Source of the DNA: DAITMV01 sp046318595
GTDB taxonomy: Bacteria; Pseudomonadota; Gammaproteobacteria; Burkholderiales; Burkholderiaceae_B
Direction of reading: 5' to 3'
DNA length: 64,000 nt
NCBI GenBank assembly: GCA_046318595.1
Contig: JBKCTV010000010.1
Coordinates: 48,699 to 112,698 of the forward strand
Shown: positions 1 through 11,092 of the stretch, piece after piece
Position numbering within the stretch: the stretch's first letter is position 1
Layout: every line of letters begins with the position of its first letter
Notes under the pieces: generated by a model
Databases searched by the model: none
What the model saw: only the letters and a program-made list of their open reading frames with translations
What the model was told of the DNA's origin: nothing
Position numbers and translations under genes: made by a program

Positions 1-713
1 ATGTCGCGGACCCGGGCGGCGCCCACGCCGACGAACATTTCCACGAAATCCGAACCGGAAATCGAGAAAAACGGCACCTTGGCCTCACCGGCGATCGCCT
101 TGGCAAGCAATGTTTTACCGGTCCCGGGCGAACCAACCATCAGCACGCCTCGCGGAATGCGACCGCCCAGCTTTTGAAAGCGCGTCGGGTCTTTCAGAAA
201 ATCGACCAACTCTTGCACTTCCTCCTTGGCTTCATCGCAACCGGCAACATCGGCGAAGGTGACAGGATTGGTAGCCTCATCCAGCAACCTTGCCTTGGAC
301 TTGCCAAACGAAAACGCCCCACCCTTGCCACCGCCCTGCATTTGCCGCATGAAAAACACCCACACGCCGACCAAGAGCAGCATGGGAAACCATGCGACGA
401 ACAAGGTCATCAGCAAAGACTGCTCTTCCTCCGGCTTGGCTTTGACCTGTACGCCATACTTGATCAGATCGCTGACCATCCACAAGTCGCCCGGCGCGTA
501 AACGACCATGTCGCGGTCTTCGCTCGTACGCGCGCGCAAGGTGCGCCCGTCGATCGTGACGCTTTTGACGCGACCAGCCTTGGCATCGTCCATGAACTGA
601 GAGTACGAAGTTTCATTGGTACGCGCCTGGCGCGAATCGAACTGCTTAAATACCATGAACAAGACCAGGGTGATGACAACCCAAATGCCTGCTTTTGAGA
701 ACGTATTATTCAA
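1..713 (-). CDS. ftsH: FtsH, ATP-dependent zinc metalloprotease (N-terminal part, cut by window edge)
   Basis: Membrane-anchored AAA+ protease that degrades misfolded membrane proteins and regulators such as sigma-32. The 237 visible codons show TM1 (about residues 8-24), a periplasmic domain, TM2 (about 100-122) and the start of the AAA module with Walker A GSPGTGKT (194-201). The reading runs off position 1 at ARVRD, so the SRH and the zinc HEXXH site lie outside. The start is a TTG at 711-713, chosen because AGGAGA lies just upstream and MNNTFSK aligns with the usual FtsH N-terminus. It follows rlmE on the same strand, the common order. A sigma-32-like promoter lies upstream at 760-787. 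Confidence 0.97.
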   Translation of the reverse strand, partial: MNNTFSKAGIWVVITLVLFMVFKQFDSRQARTNETSYSQFMDDAKAGRVKSVTIDGRTLRARTSEDRDMVVYAPGDLWMVSDLIKYGVQVKAKPEEEQSLLMTLFVAWFPMLLLVGVWVFFMRQMQGGGKGGAFSFGKSKARLLDEATNPVTFADVAGCDEAKEEVQELVDFLKDPTRFQKLGGRIPRGVLMVGSPGTGKTLLAKAIAGEAKVPFFSISGSDFVEMFVGVGAARVRD

Positions 714-731
714 CGCCGTATCTCCTAGACG

Positions 732-747
732 CCAGGACCGCTCCTGG
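732..747 (-). other. Hairpin in the ftsH 5' leader
   Basis: CCAGGA (732-737) and TCCTGG (742-747) form a perfect 6-bp stem with a 4-base loop. It sits between the candidate sigma-32 promoter and the AGGAGA ribosome site, so it would be near the 5' end of the ftsH transcript. A stabilising or thermosensing role is possible but not shown. Confidence 0.4.
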
Positions 748-759
748 ACAATTCTTTAT

Positions 760-787
760 TAAATGGGGCCAACAATTGCATTTTAAA
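760..787 (-). promoter_or_regulatory. Candidate heat-shock (sigma-32) promoter of ftsH
   Basis: On the minus strand TTTAAA (782-787) and CCCCATTTA (760-768) are separated by 13 bases. The second element matches the sigma-32 -10 consensus CCCCATNTA exactly; the first differs from TTGAAA at one position. Heat-shock control of ftsH is established in enterobacteria, which makes the match plausible. The assignment is by eye only. Confidence 0.6.
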
Positions 788-831
788 CCCAGGTGCGCAA
801 TAAATTTCTCACCCAAGGTAAATTAGCGTCC

Positions 832-859
832 GGCCGACTGAAAACAGCGATGGTCGGCC
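832..859. repeat. Inverted repeat between rlmE and ftsH
   Basis: GGCCGAC (832-838) and GTCGGCC (853-859) form a perfect 7-bp stem around a 14-base loop. It lies downstream of rlmE and could be its terminator, but no T-tract follows in the direction of rlmE transcription, so intrinsic termination is doubtful. Confidence 0.35.
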
Positions 860-973
860 TTTGATCCAGACTCGTCGATAAGATAAGACAAGCCGTTATT
901 CGACAGGTTCGATTACTTTACTCTCATTTTTCGATGCCAACCTTCCCAAGCAGGGGGAACAGCGGCACAGGTT

Positions 974-1606
974 TTATTTCAGGCCTTTGCAGAGCAGAAA
1001 AATTTCCGACGATTTGTCGCGCGACGCCTTGGGCTTGCGCGGCGCCACAGTCCGAAAATGCTTTTTCAACAACTCGACCAACTGACTGTACTGGCTGCCA
1101 TGAAAACTCTTCATCAGCAAGGCACCATCGCGCTTCAAATGCGCTAGAGCGAACTCGAGCGTCAGCTCGCCGATATGCATCATGCGGGCGGCATCGGCCA
1201 AAGCGACGCCAGACAGGTTGGGGGCCATGTCCGACACGATCAGGTCGAGCGGCTCTTCGCCGACGACGGCGACCAGTTGTTGCCAAACCACTTCTTCACG
1301 AAAATCGCCCTGAAGAAAATGAACCCCGGCCACCGGCTCCATTTCCAGCAAATCCAATGCTATGATGGTGCCCCGGATTTCGCCGCCGGTGCCAACCATC
1401 GTATTGCGCAAAAACTGCGACCAGCTGCCGGGCGCAGCGCCCAGGTCTAAAACTCGAATACCGGGCCGGATCAGTTTATCCTGCTCGGCGATTTCCTTGA
1501 GTTTATAGGCCGCACGTGAACGATAGCCGGCATGCCGGGCTTGTTTGACGTAGGGGTCGCTCAAATGCTCGTGCATCCATGCTTTATTGAATTTATTTTT
1601 GGCCAT
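974..1606 (-). CDS. rlmE: RlmE (FtsJ), 23S rRNA Um2552 2'-O-methyltransferase
   Basis: SAM-dependent methyltransferase that 2'-O-methylates U2552 of 23S rRNA late in 50S assembly. The 210 residues match the usual length. Motif I LDLGAAPG is at 53-60, and the K-D-K-E catalytic set is recognisable as K35, D126 (SDMAPN), K166 (LLMKSFHG) and E201. The start ATG at 1604-1606 gives MAKNKFNKAW, the canonical N-terminus; an in-frame extension to 1708 would run across the divergent yhbY start and is rejected. Only 10 bases separate this start from that of yhbY on the other strand, and rlmE precedes ftsH as in most proteobacteria. Confidence 0.96.
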   Translation of the reverse strand: MAKNKFNKAWMHEHLSDPYVKQARHAGYRSRAAYKLKEIAEQDKLIRPGIRVLDLGAAPGSWSQFLRNTMVGTGGEIRGTIIALDLLEMEPVAGVHFLQGDFREEVVWQQLVAVVGEEPLDLIVSDMAPNLSGVALADAARMMHIGELTLEFALAHLKRDGALLMKSFHGSQYSQLVELLKKHFRTVAPRKPKASRDKSSEIFLLCKGLK

Positions 1607-1616
1607 CGAGCAAATA

Positions 1617-2075
1617 ATGTCTGAAATATGTGTATTGACCGCCAACGAGCGGAAAACGTTGAAACAATTGGCACACGGCTTGAAGCCGGTCGTCCTGATC
1701 GGCGACAAAGGCGCCAGCCCAGCGGTACTGAAAGAAATCGATCTGGCTTTAAGTGCTCATCAGTTAATTAAAATTCGGATGACCGGAGACGATCGTCAAG
1801 CGCGCCTGACGATGATCGAAACAATCACTGAAACGACCCAGGCCGTAGCTGTGCAGCATATCGGCAAACTCGTGGTTATTTACAGAAGCAACCCTCAAAA
1901 AGCACCCGTTGCCGCCGGCCCAGCGGTCAAGCCAGCAAAACCGGCCGCGCTAAAAACCGCCGCCAGCCCCACCAAAGCCCGATCAGCATCTGCAGCGAAA
2001 ACAGCACGCTCGACACCGCGTGCCAACGGCCAAACTGCCGGTTCAGGCTCGCGCCCTCGCCGGCCGAAGCCGTGA
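1617..2075 (+). CDS. yhbY: YhbY family ribosome-associated RNA-binding protein with basic tail
   Basis: CRM-domain protein that associates with pre-50S particles. Residues 1-95 hold the domain, with the GxxG loop as GDKG in KPVVLIGDKGAS. After about residue 98 the protein changes to a 55-residue Ala/Lys/Pro/Arg/Ser-rich tail (PAKPAALKTAAS..., ending SRPRRPKP). The start ATG at 1617 gives MSEICVLTANER, the family N-terminus; an in-frame ATG at 1587 is less typical. The tail lies antisense to the 3' end of the convergent DUF4149 gene for 149 bases, which suggests that it arose by readthrough into the neighbour. Basic tails are common in betaproteobacterial YhbY. Confidence 0.9.
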   Translation: MSEICVLTANERKTLKQLAHGLKPVVLIGDKGASPAVLKEIDLALSAHQLIKIRMTGDDRQARLTMIETITETTQAVAVQHIGKLVVIYRSNPQKAPVAAGPAVKPAKPAALKTAASPTKARSASAAKTARSTPRANGQTAGSGSRPRRPKP

Positions 2076-2427
2076 CCATGTCATGCGCCAGCCGCACCAT
2101 TTGTGGGTGAATGACGAAGAGCCCAACACCGGCCAGCCCCGCGACACTCACCAGCGCAGCTATCTGCCAACGCGACCATGCGGAAACATTCGGCCGCGCG
2201 AGTAAATAAAAAGCCAGCGGCAGCACCAAACCCAGCCAGCCGTAAATCATAAAGAGCCGACGTGCGACCAAACCGGCTTCGGGACGCGGCAACCACTTGA
2301 ACAGTGCCGGGGCGACGAGTAGCGCCAGTGTCCACATACCGCCTAGCCAAATCGCCCAGAGCGTAAACTCGACCAACAAGGAAAGCCGCCGCGCCGCTCG
2401 CATTCCGTTTGATTCGATCATGTGCAT
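1927..2427 (-). CDS. DUF4149 inner-membrane protein
   Basis: Small integral membrane protein of unknown function with about four TM segments: around residues 18-45, 58-77, 86-106 and 137-155. The last one (VLFSLQMLIGLWWGW) is needed for the fold and lies in the part overlapping yhbY, so the overlap is not an artefact of a misplaced stop. The ATG at 2425-2427 follows the greA stop immediately (TAAATG), so translation is probably coupled; Met3 and Met9 are alternative starts. It closes the carA-carB-greA operon, its usual place in betaproteobacteria. Confidence 0.85.
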   Translation of the reverse strand: MHMIESNGMRAARRLSLLVEFTLWAIWLGGMWTLALLVAPALFKWLPRPEAGLVARRLFMIYGWLGLVLPLAFYLLARPNVSAWSRWQIAALVSVAGLAGVGLFVIHPQMVRLAHDMVTASAGEGASLNRQFGRWHAVSSVLFSLQMLIGLWWGWRRFLARPVLLA

Positions 2428-2900
2428 TTATTCGTAGCGCACATGGAGGACCTCATACTCGCGCATTCCGCCAGGCGCATGCACCTCGACGACGTCGCCG
2501 GCATATTTTCCGATCAAGGCCCGGGCAAGCGGGCTGGAAATCGAGACCAGCCCGAGCTTGATATCGGCCTCGTCGTCGCCGACGATCTGATAGCGCACCT
2601 TTTCGCCATTGGTCAACTCTTCGAGATCGAGCGTGGCGCCAAAGACGATTCGCCCTTCGGCATCCAAAGTCTGGGGATCGATGACCTGCGCATTCGACAG
2701 CTTGGACTCAACCTCCTGAATGCGCCCTTCGATGAAACCTTGTTTTTCTTTTGCCGCATCGTATTCGGCGTTTTCGGAAAGATCGCCCTGAGCGCGCGCT
2801 TCGGCAATCGCCAAAATGACGGCCGGACGATCGACGGTTTTAAGGCGCTGCAACTCGGTTTTGAGCTTTTCGGCGCCTTTGACGGTAAGCGGAATGGTAG

Positions 2901-2904
<4 letters not shown>
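2428..2904 (-). CDS. greA: Transcription elongation factor GreA
   Basis: Binds the secondary channel of RNA polymerase and stimulates cleavage of backtracked RNA. The 158 residues are standard: an N-terminal antiparallel coiled coil (about 1-75) with the acidic tip in LSENAEYDAAKE, then the FKBP-like C-terminal domain. Its ATG overlaps the carB stop (ATGA), so it is translationally coupled to carB. A second Gre factor, greB, lies at the right edge of the window. Confidence 0.97.
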
Positions 2905-6149
<3,245 letters not shown>

Positions 6150-6155
6150 GTTGGC

Positions 6156-7364
6156 TTATCGGCTGGCGGAGCGTTGTTGTTCGGAGCTTGTTTGGTAGCG
6201 GGACATATCGGCGACGAACCGGTCGAAGAGATAGGCCAGGTCGTGCGGCCCGGGGCTGGCTTCGGGATGCCCCTGGAAACAGAAAGCCGCGCGGCTAGTA
6301 TGCGCTAAACCCTGGATCGACTGATCGAACAGCGATACATGCGTCACGCGGAGCTCGGGCGGCAAGCTGGCCGGATCGACCGCGAAGCCATGGTTTTGAC
6401 TGCTGATCAACACCTGTCCGGTGTCGAGATCGTGGACCGGATGGTTGGCGCCATGATGGCCAAATTTCATTTTCAAGGTTTTGGCGCCGGCGGCCAGTGC
6501 GAGGAGCTGATGTCCAAGACAAATACCAAACATCGGCAGATTGGTATGGTTCAACAGCTGCCGGATCGCTGCAATTGCATCATCGCAGGGCTCCGGGTCG
6601 CCCGGGCCGTTCGACAGAAAAATACCGTCGGGGCGCAGGGCCTGGGCCTGCTCGGCGGTCGCCTGCGCCGGCAACACCGTGATGCGGCAGCCACGTTGCG
6701 CCAGCATCCGAAGGATGTTGCGTTTCACGCCGTAATCGAAAGCAACCACATGGTATGGCTGCTCGGTGGGCGTATGGAAGCCGGGCACCTCGTTGGCGCC
6801 CTGCAATTGCCATTCGCCTTCGCGCCACTCATAGGGCTTTTCAGTCGAAACGACTTTGGCGAGATCCATGCCAGCCAAACCCGGAAACCGCCGCGCAAGC
6901 TCGACGGCCTTGGCTGGGCCAGCGCCTGCCGCCGCATCTTCGGCCAGCAGACAGCCGGCCTGCGCCCCTTTTTCGCGCAATATTCGCGTTAACTTACGGG
7001 TATCGATGCACGCGATGGCCGGCGTGCCGGTGCGCCGCAGGTAGTCCGCCAGGGTTTCGGTGGCGCGGAAATTCGAGGCGCGAATCGGCAGATCGCGAAT
7101 GACCAGGCCAGCCGCGAAAGGCCACTGGGCCTCGTCATCCTGGCGGTTGATGCCGACATTTCCGATGTGCGGATAAGTCAGGGTGACGATTTGTTTGGCG
7201 TACGAGGGGTCGGTCAGGATTTCCTGGTAGCCGGTCAAGGCCGTGTTGAAAACGACCTCGCCCACGGTGTATGAGGCTGCGCCAATGGATATGCCTTCAA
7301 ACACGGTACCGTCGGCCAGCGCCAGCCAGGCGCGCGGATGGGCACTTGTATTCAGGATCGACAA
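6156..7364 (-). CDS. carA: Carbamoyl-phosphate synthase small (glutaminase) subunit
   Basis: Hydrolyses glutamine and channels ammonia to CarB. The N-terminal domain contains LALADGTVFEG and GEVVFNTALTGYQEIL; the C-terminal class I amidotransferase domain has the nucleophile Cys in GICLGHQLLAL and the His/Glu in FQGHPEASPGP. The start is taken as TTG at 7362-7364 (MSILNTSAHPR) because ACGGAG lies 6 bases upstream. A longer reading to a TTG at 7400 has no ribosome site. First gene of carA-carB-greA-DUF4149. Confidence 0.95.
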   Translation of the reverse strand: MSILNTSAHPRAWLALADGTVFEGISIGAASYTVGEVVFNTALTGYQEILTDPSYAKQIVTLTYPHIGNVGINRQDDEAQWPFAAGLVIRDLPIRASNFRATETLADYLRRTGTPAIACIDTRKLTRILREKGAQAGCLLAEDAAAGAGPAKAVELARRFPGLAGMDLAKVVSTEKPYEWREGEWQLQGANEVPGFHTPTEQPYHVVAFDYGVKRNILRMLAQRGCRITVLPAQATAEQAQALRPDGIFLSNGPGDPEPCDDAIAAIRQLLNHTNLPMFGICLGHQLLALAAGAKTLKMKFGHHGANHPVHDLDTGQVLISSQNHGFAVDPASLPPELRVTHVSLFDQSIQGLAHTSRAAFCFQGHPEASPGPHDLAYLFDRFVADMSRYQTSSEQQRSASR

Positions 7365-7409
7365 GAAGAACTCCGTTGAGGGCGGCAAGAGCCCGATCAA
7401 TAACCCCTC

Positions 7410-7443
7410 ATTATAACCTGTCGGCCTGCTATGCGCCTTTCAA
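7410..7443 (-). promoter_or_regulatory. Candidate promoter of the car operon
   Basis: On the minus strand a perfect TATAAT (7410-7415) lies about 45 bases before the carA start. The nearest -35-like element, TTGAAA (7438-7443), is 22 bases away, longer than the ideal 17, so only the -10 is convincing. No obvious PyrR or ArgR site was recognised. Confidence 0.45.
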
Positions 7444-7472
7444 GCCGGCAAGCCTGAAAACCGGCGCACGGT

Positions 7473-9242
7473 TCACGAATGACCCACCAGGCGGCCATGC
7501 AACACGGCATGCCGCAGCGCACCGGTTTGCGGCAGAAGATGATGCACGAAAAACCGGACGACGAGACCTTTCCGCGAAAGAAAATCGCTATCCGTGGCAA
7601 GAGGCGGTTGCCGAACACCCGCTGCCCACGCTTTGGTCAAGGACCAGGCCCCCAGAACCACACCACTCATCCGCAGGAAAGGCACGGCCCCGGCAAACGC
7701 GGTATTGATATCGTCGTGATAACGCACGCACAAATACTCGGCACATGCCCGCCAATCTGCGGCGGCCGCCTGTAGCCCCTCGGCCAGCGGGAGAGCTTCT
7801 TCATGCACGCCGCCCAGGGCATTAAGCTCAGTTACGGTCGCCTCCAGCATACCCAGCAGATGATGCACCGTCGCGGCCTGATCGCGTACTGTTTTCCGGC
7901 TCAGCAGATCGTTTGCCTGAATGGCAGTGGTGCCTTCGTAAATCGGCAAAATACGGGCATCGCGATAGTACTGCGCAGCGCCGATTTCCTCGATATACCC
8001 AGCTCCACCATGGACCTGCAAAGCCATCGACGCCACCTCCACGGCCATCTCGGTCGAGCAGCCTTTGACGATCGGCACGAGAAACTCGTATACCGTTTTT
8101 GCTTGTCGGCGAACCGCCGGCTCGTCGGCGTGCTGCGCCACATCATGCTGATAGGCAGCCCAGCAGGCCAGCGCGCGCGCCGCCTCGACCGAGGCCTGCA
8201 TCGTCAGCAGCAAACGCTTGATATCCGGATGCTGAGCGATCGGCACCGGCTGGTCGCTGCTACCATCCACCGGCCGCGACTGCACCCGCTCGCGGGCATA
8301 GTCGAGCGCCTGTTGATAAGCCCGGTCGGCGATACCGATGCCCTGCAGACCGACGGCGAAACGCGCCGCGTTCATCATGACGAACATGTATTGCAAACCG
8401 GCGTTTTCCTGACCGATCAGTTCACCGACGGCACCGTCAAAAGCCAGCACCGCCGTTGGACTGGCATGAATACCGAGCTTGTGTTCGATCGAGCGGCAAA
8501 AAACCGCGTTGCGTTCGCCCAGCGTTTCATCGGCCGCGATCAACAATTTCGGCACGATGAACAGCGACAAGCCCTTGACGCCAAGCGGCGCATCGGGGGT
8601 ACGCGCCAATACGAGATGAATGATGTTGGCCGCCAAGTCGTGGTCGCCATAGGTGATGAAGATTTTCTGACCTGTCAGCCGGTAGCTGCCATCGGCCTGC
8701 GGAACGGCACGCGTTTGCACCTGCGCCAAGTCGGAACCGGCCTGCGGCTCGGTCAAATTCATCGTCCCGGTCCACTCCCCAGCGATCAGCCTCGGAATAT
8801 AGCGCTGCTTTTGGGTGTGGCTACCGGCGGTCAGCAAGGCTTCGATCGCGCCATCGGTCAACAGCGGGCACAGCGCGAACGACAGGTTGGCGGCATTGAT
8901 GTTTTCCATGCAAGCGCCGGCCAGGAACTTCGGCAAAGCCTGACCACCAAACTCCACGGGATGCTGCAAACCTTGCCAGCCACCGCCGGTGTAAGCGTCG
9001 AAAGCCGCCTTGAAGCCGCTCGGCATGTGGACATCGCCGTCGACCCAGCGGGCGCCCTGCCGGTCGCCAACGGCATTGAGCGGTGCCAGCAAGTCGCTGG
9101 CCAGTTTGCCGTTCTCGGCGAGGACCGCCGCAAATGTGAGGGGATTGAGATCTTCGCCCCCGGGCCAACGGCGAATGTCGCTCGGCGCCAGAAGATGCTC
9201 GAAAAGAAATAAGTAGTCGGCGGTTGGCGCGCTGTAAGACAT
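7473..9242 (-). CDS. Acyl-CoA dehydrogenase, large (about 590 aa) subfamily
   Basis: FAD enzyme that oxidises acyl-CoA to 2-enoyl-CoA and passes electrons to ETF. The 589 residues fit the long ACAD subfamily with an extra C-terminal domain. The N-terminal and middle domains contain TEPQAGSDL; the catalytic-base region is IYEGTTAIQ with the Glu near residue 436. The ATG at 9240-9242 is chosen over an upstream in-frame codon because GAGAGG lies before it and MSYSAPTADY is the family N-terminus. It lies 71 bases downstream of etfA on the same strand, so dehydrogenase and acceptor are probably co-expressed. The chain-length preference cannot be read from sequence. Confidence 0.93.
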   Translation of the reverse strand: MSYSAPTADYLFLFEHLLAPSDIRRWPGGEDLNPLTFAAVLAENGKLASDLLAPLNAVGDRQGARWVDGDVHMPSGFKAAFDAYTGGGWQGLQHPVEFGGQALPKFLAGACMENINAANLSFALCPLLTDGAIEALLTAGSHTQKQRYIPRLIAGEWTGTMNLTEPQAGSDLAQVQTRAVPQADGSYRLTGQKIFITYGDHDLAANIIHLVLARTPDAPLGVKGLSLFIVPKLLIAADETLGERNAVFCRSIEHKLGIHASPTAVLAFDGAVGELIGQENAGLQYMFVMMNAARFAVGLQGIGIADRAYQQALDYARERVQSRPVDGSSDQPVPIAQHPDIKRLLLTMQASVEAARALACWAAYQHDVAQHADEPAVRRQAKTVYEFLVPIVKGCSTEMAVEVASMALQVHGGAGYIEEIGAAQYYRDARILPIYEGTTAIQANDLLSRKTVRDQAATVHHLLGMLEATVTELNALGGVHEEALPLAEGLQAAAADWRACAEYLCVRYHDDINTAFAGAVPFLRMSGVVLGAWSLTKAWAAGVRQPPLATDSDFLSRKGLVVRFFVHHLLPQTGALRHAVLHGRLVGHS

Positions 9243-9313
9243 ACGATCATCCTCTCGGTTCCGAACCCAGGGCAACCCGGCAAAACGACCCGGCCGGTTG
9301 ACTCAAAAATGCT

Positions 9314-10243
9314 TTACAGCTTGGCGGTCAACTCCGGCACCAGCTCATGAAAATCGCCGATCAGCCCATAATCGGCCATCCCGAAAATGGGGGCTTCGGC
9401 ATCTTTGTTGATCGCAACGATCACCTTGGAATCTTTCATACCGGCCAGATGCTGAATCGCCCCGGAAATGCCGACGGCAATGTAGAGATCGGGGGCAACG
9501 ATCTTGCCGGTTTGCCCGACTTGCCAATCGTTTGGTGCATAACCGGCATCGACCGCCGCGCGCGACGCGCCGATGGCCGCTTGCAGCTTGTCCGCCAAGT
9601 GACCGAGAATAGCGAAGTTATCGGCCGAGCCGATGCCCCGCCCGCCCGACACGACGATGCGCGCGGCCGTTAACTCAGGGCGCCCGGACACCGCCAGTTC
9701 ACGACCCACGAAAGTGGTGGCGGCAAATGCCGGTGCGATCTGGACGGCTTCGATGGCGCACGGCGCCTGCTCACCGGCGGGTTCGAACGCCGTGGTGCGG
9801 ACCGTGATCACTTTTACGGGATCGCTCGACTGCACGGTGGCCACCACATTACCGGCGTAGATCGGCCGTTCAAAAGTATCGGCGGCAATGACCGCCGTGA
9901 TGTCCGATATCTGCGCGACATCGAGTTTAGCCGCAACCCGCGGTAACACGTTTTTACCGAATGCCGTGCTGGGGGCCAGCACATGCGTGTAAGCATTCGG
10001 CAACAAGGCAGATAACTGGGCGGCGACGTTTTCCGCGGTTTGGTCGGCGAACTGCGTCGCATCGGCCAGCAGCACCTTATCGACGCCGGCCACTTGGCTA
10101 GCGGCCTCCGCCACCGACCGACAGGCACTGCCGGCGACCAGCACATGGACGGACGCCGCTAATTTAAGAGCGGCCGCGATTGCCACGCGGCTGGCGGGCT
10201 TGAGCGTTCGATTATCGTGCTCGGCAAGTACCAGTGCCGTCAT
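9314..10243 (-). CDS. etfA: Electron transfer flavoprotein alpha subunit
   Basis: Binds FAD and, with EtfB, carries electrons from acyl-CoA dehydrogenases to ETF-ubiquinone oxidoreductase. The 309 residues are normal. The C-terminal FAD-binding domain shows VSGGRGIGS, GQTGKIVAPDLYIAVGISG and NKDAEAPIFGMADYG. GAGGAG lies 6 bases before the ATG. It starts 10 bases after the etfB stop. Confidence 0.97.
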   Translation of the reverse strand: MTALVLAEHDNRTLKPASRVAIAAALKLAASVHVLVAGSACRSVAEAASQVAGVDKVLLADATQFADQTAENVAAQLSALLPNAYTHVLAPSTAFGKNVLPRVAAKLDVAQISDITAVIAADTFERPIYAGNVVATVQSSDPVKVITVRTTAFEPAGEQAPCAIEAVQIAPAFAATTFVGRELAVSGRPELTAARIVVSGGRGIGSADNFAILGHLADKLQAAIGASRAAVDAGYAPNDWQVGQTGKIVAPDLYIAVGISGAIQHLAGMKDSKVIVAINKDAEAPIFGMADYGLIGDFHELVPELTAKL

Positions 10244-10253
10244 ATGGTTCTCC

Positions 10254-11003
10254 TCAAATGACCTTGGCTTCGTTTTTCAGTTTATCGATCAGCGCAGCGA
10301 CGCTGGCGACCACAACACCTGCCTTACGCACCGGCGGATCCGCGACTTTGAGCGTTTTCAGACGCGGCGCCACATCCACGGCAAGCTCGGCCGGTGTCAT
10401 GGTCGCGAGCGGCTTTTTCTTGGCTTTCATTATATTGGGCAAGGTGACATAGCGCGGGTCGTTCAAACGCAGGTCGGTGGTGACGATCGCCGGTAAACTC
10501 AGGGCCAATGTTTCCAGGCCGCCGTCGACTTCACGCGTAACAGTGAGCCTGCCCTCGGCCGCAACGACTTTCGATGCGAACGTGGCCTGCGGCCAATCCA
10601 GCAACGCCGCCAGCATCTGGCCGGTCTGATTGCTGTCGTCGTCGATGGCCTGCTTGCCAAGAATGACGAGCTGCGGATTTTCGCGGGCGACGATGGCCTG
10701 CAACAGCTTGGCAACGGCCAACGGCTGCAGGTTTTCGGCGGACTCGACCAGAATGGCGCGGTCGGCGCCGATCGCCAGGGCCGTGCGCAGCGTTTCCTGG
10801 CATTGGGCAACTCCGCACGATACGGCGACGACCTCAGTCGCGACACCGGCTTCTTTCAAACGCACCGCCTCTTCGATGGCAATTTCGTCGAACGGGTTCA
10901 TGGACATTTTGACGTTGGCGATATCCACATCCGAGCCATCGGTCTTGCAACGCACCTTGACGTTGTAATCCACCACACGCTTGACCGGTACGAGCACTTT
11001 CAT
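10254..11003 (-). CDS. etfB: Electron transfer flavoprotein beta subunit
   Basis: AMP-binding partner of EtfA in the ETF heterodimer. The 249 residues begin MKVLVPVKRVVDYNVKV and contain MNPFDEIAIEEAVRLKE and GKQAIDDDSNQTGQMLA, hallmarks of the family. First gene of etfB-etfA-acyl-CoA dehydrogenase, with GAGGTG before its ATG. A minus-strand TATAAT at 11034-11039 is a possible -10 element about 30 bases upstream. Confidence 0.97.
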   Translation of the reverse strand: MKVLVPVKRVVDYNVKVRCKTDGSDVDIANVKMSMNPFDEIAIEEAVRLKEAGVATEVVAVSCGVAQCQETLRTALAIGADRAILVESAENLQPLAVAKLLQAIVARENPQLVILGKQAIDDDSNQTGQMLAALLDWPQATFASKVVAAEGRLTVTREVDGGLETLALSLPAIVTTDLRLNDPRYVTLPNIMKAKKKPLATMTPAELAVDVAPRLKTLKVADPPVRKAGVVVASVAALIDKLKNEAKVI

Positions 11004-11092
11004 GACTCACCTCGATGAATTCTTATCAGCCGAATTATACGGTTATCCGAAAAAGGCGGGGCGCAGCAGTCGAAGCGTGGGGATGGATTATC

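Noticed and set aside
7420..7472. Possible terminator after the acyl-CoA dehydrogenase gene
   Set aside because: Short imperfect inverted repeats only (for example TTTCAAGC/GCCTGAAA) and no T-tract.
7803..9212. 469-codon plus-strand reading opposite the acyl-CoA dehydrogenase
   Set aside because: It is an antisense shadow of a GC-rich gene, with no domain, no ribosome site and biased composition (many Arg, His, Gln).
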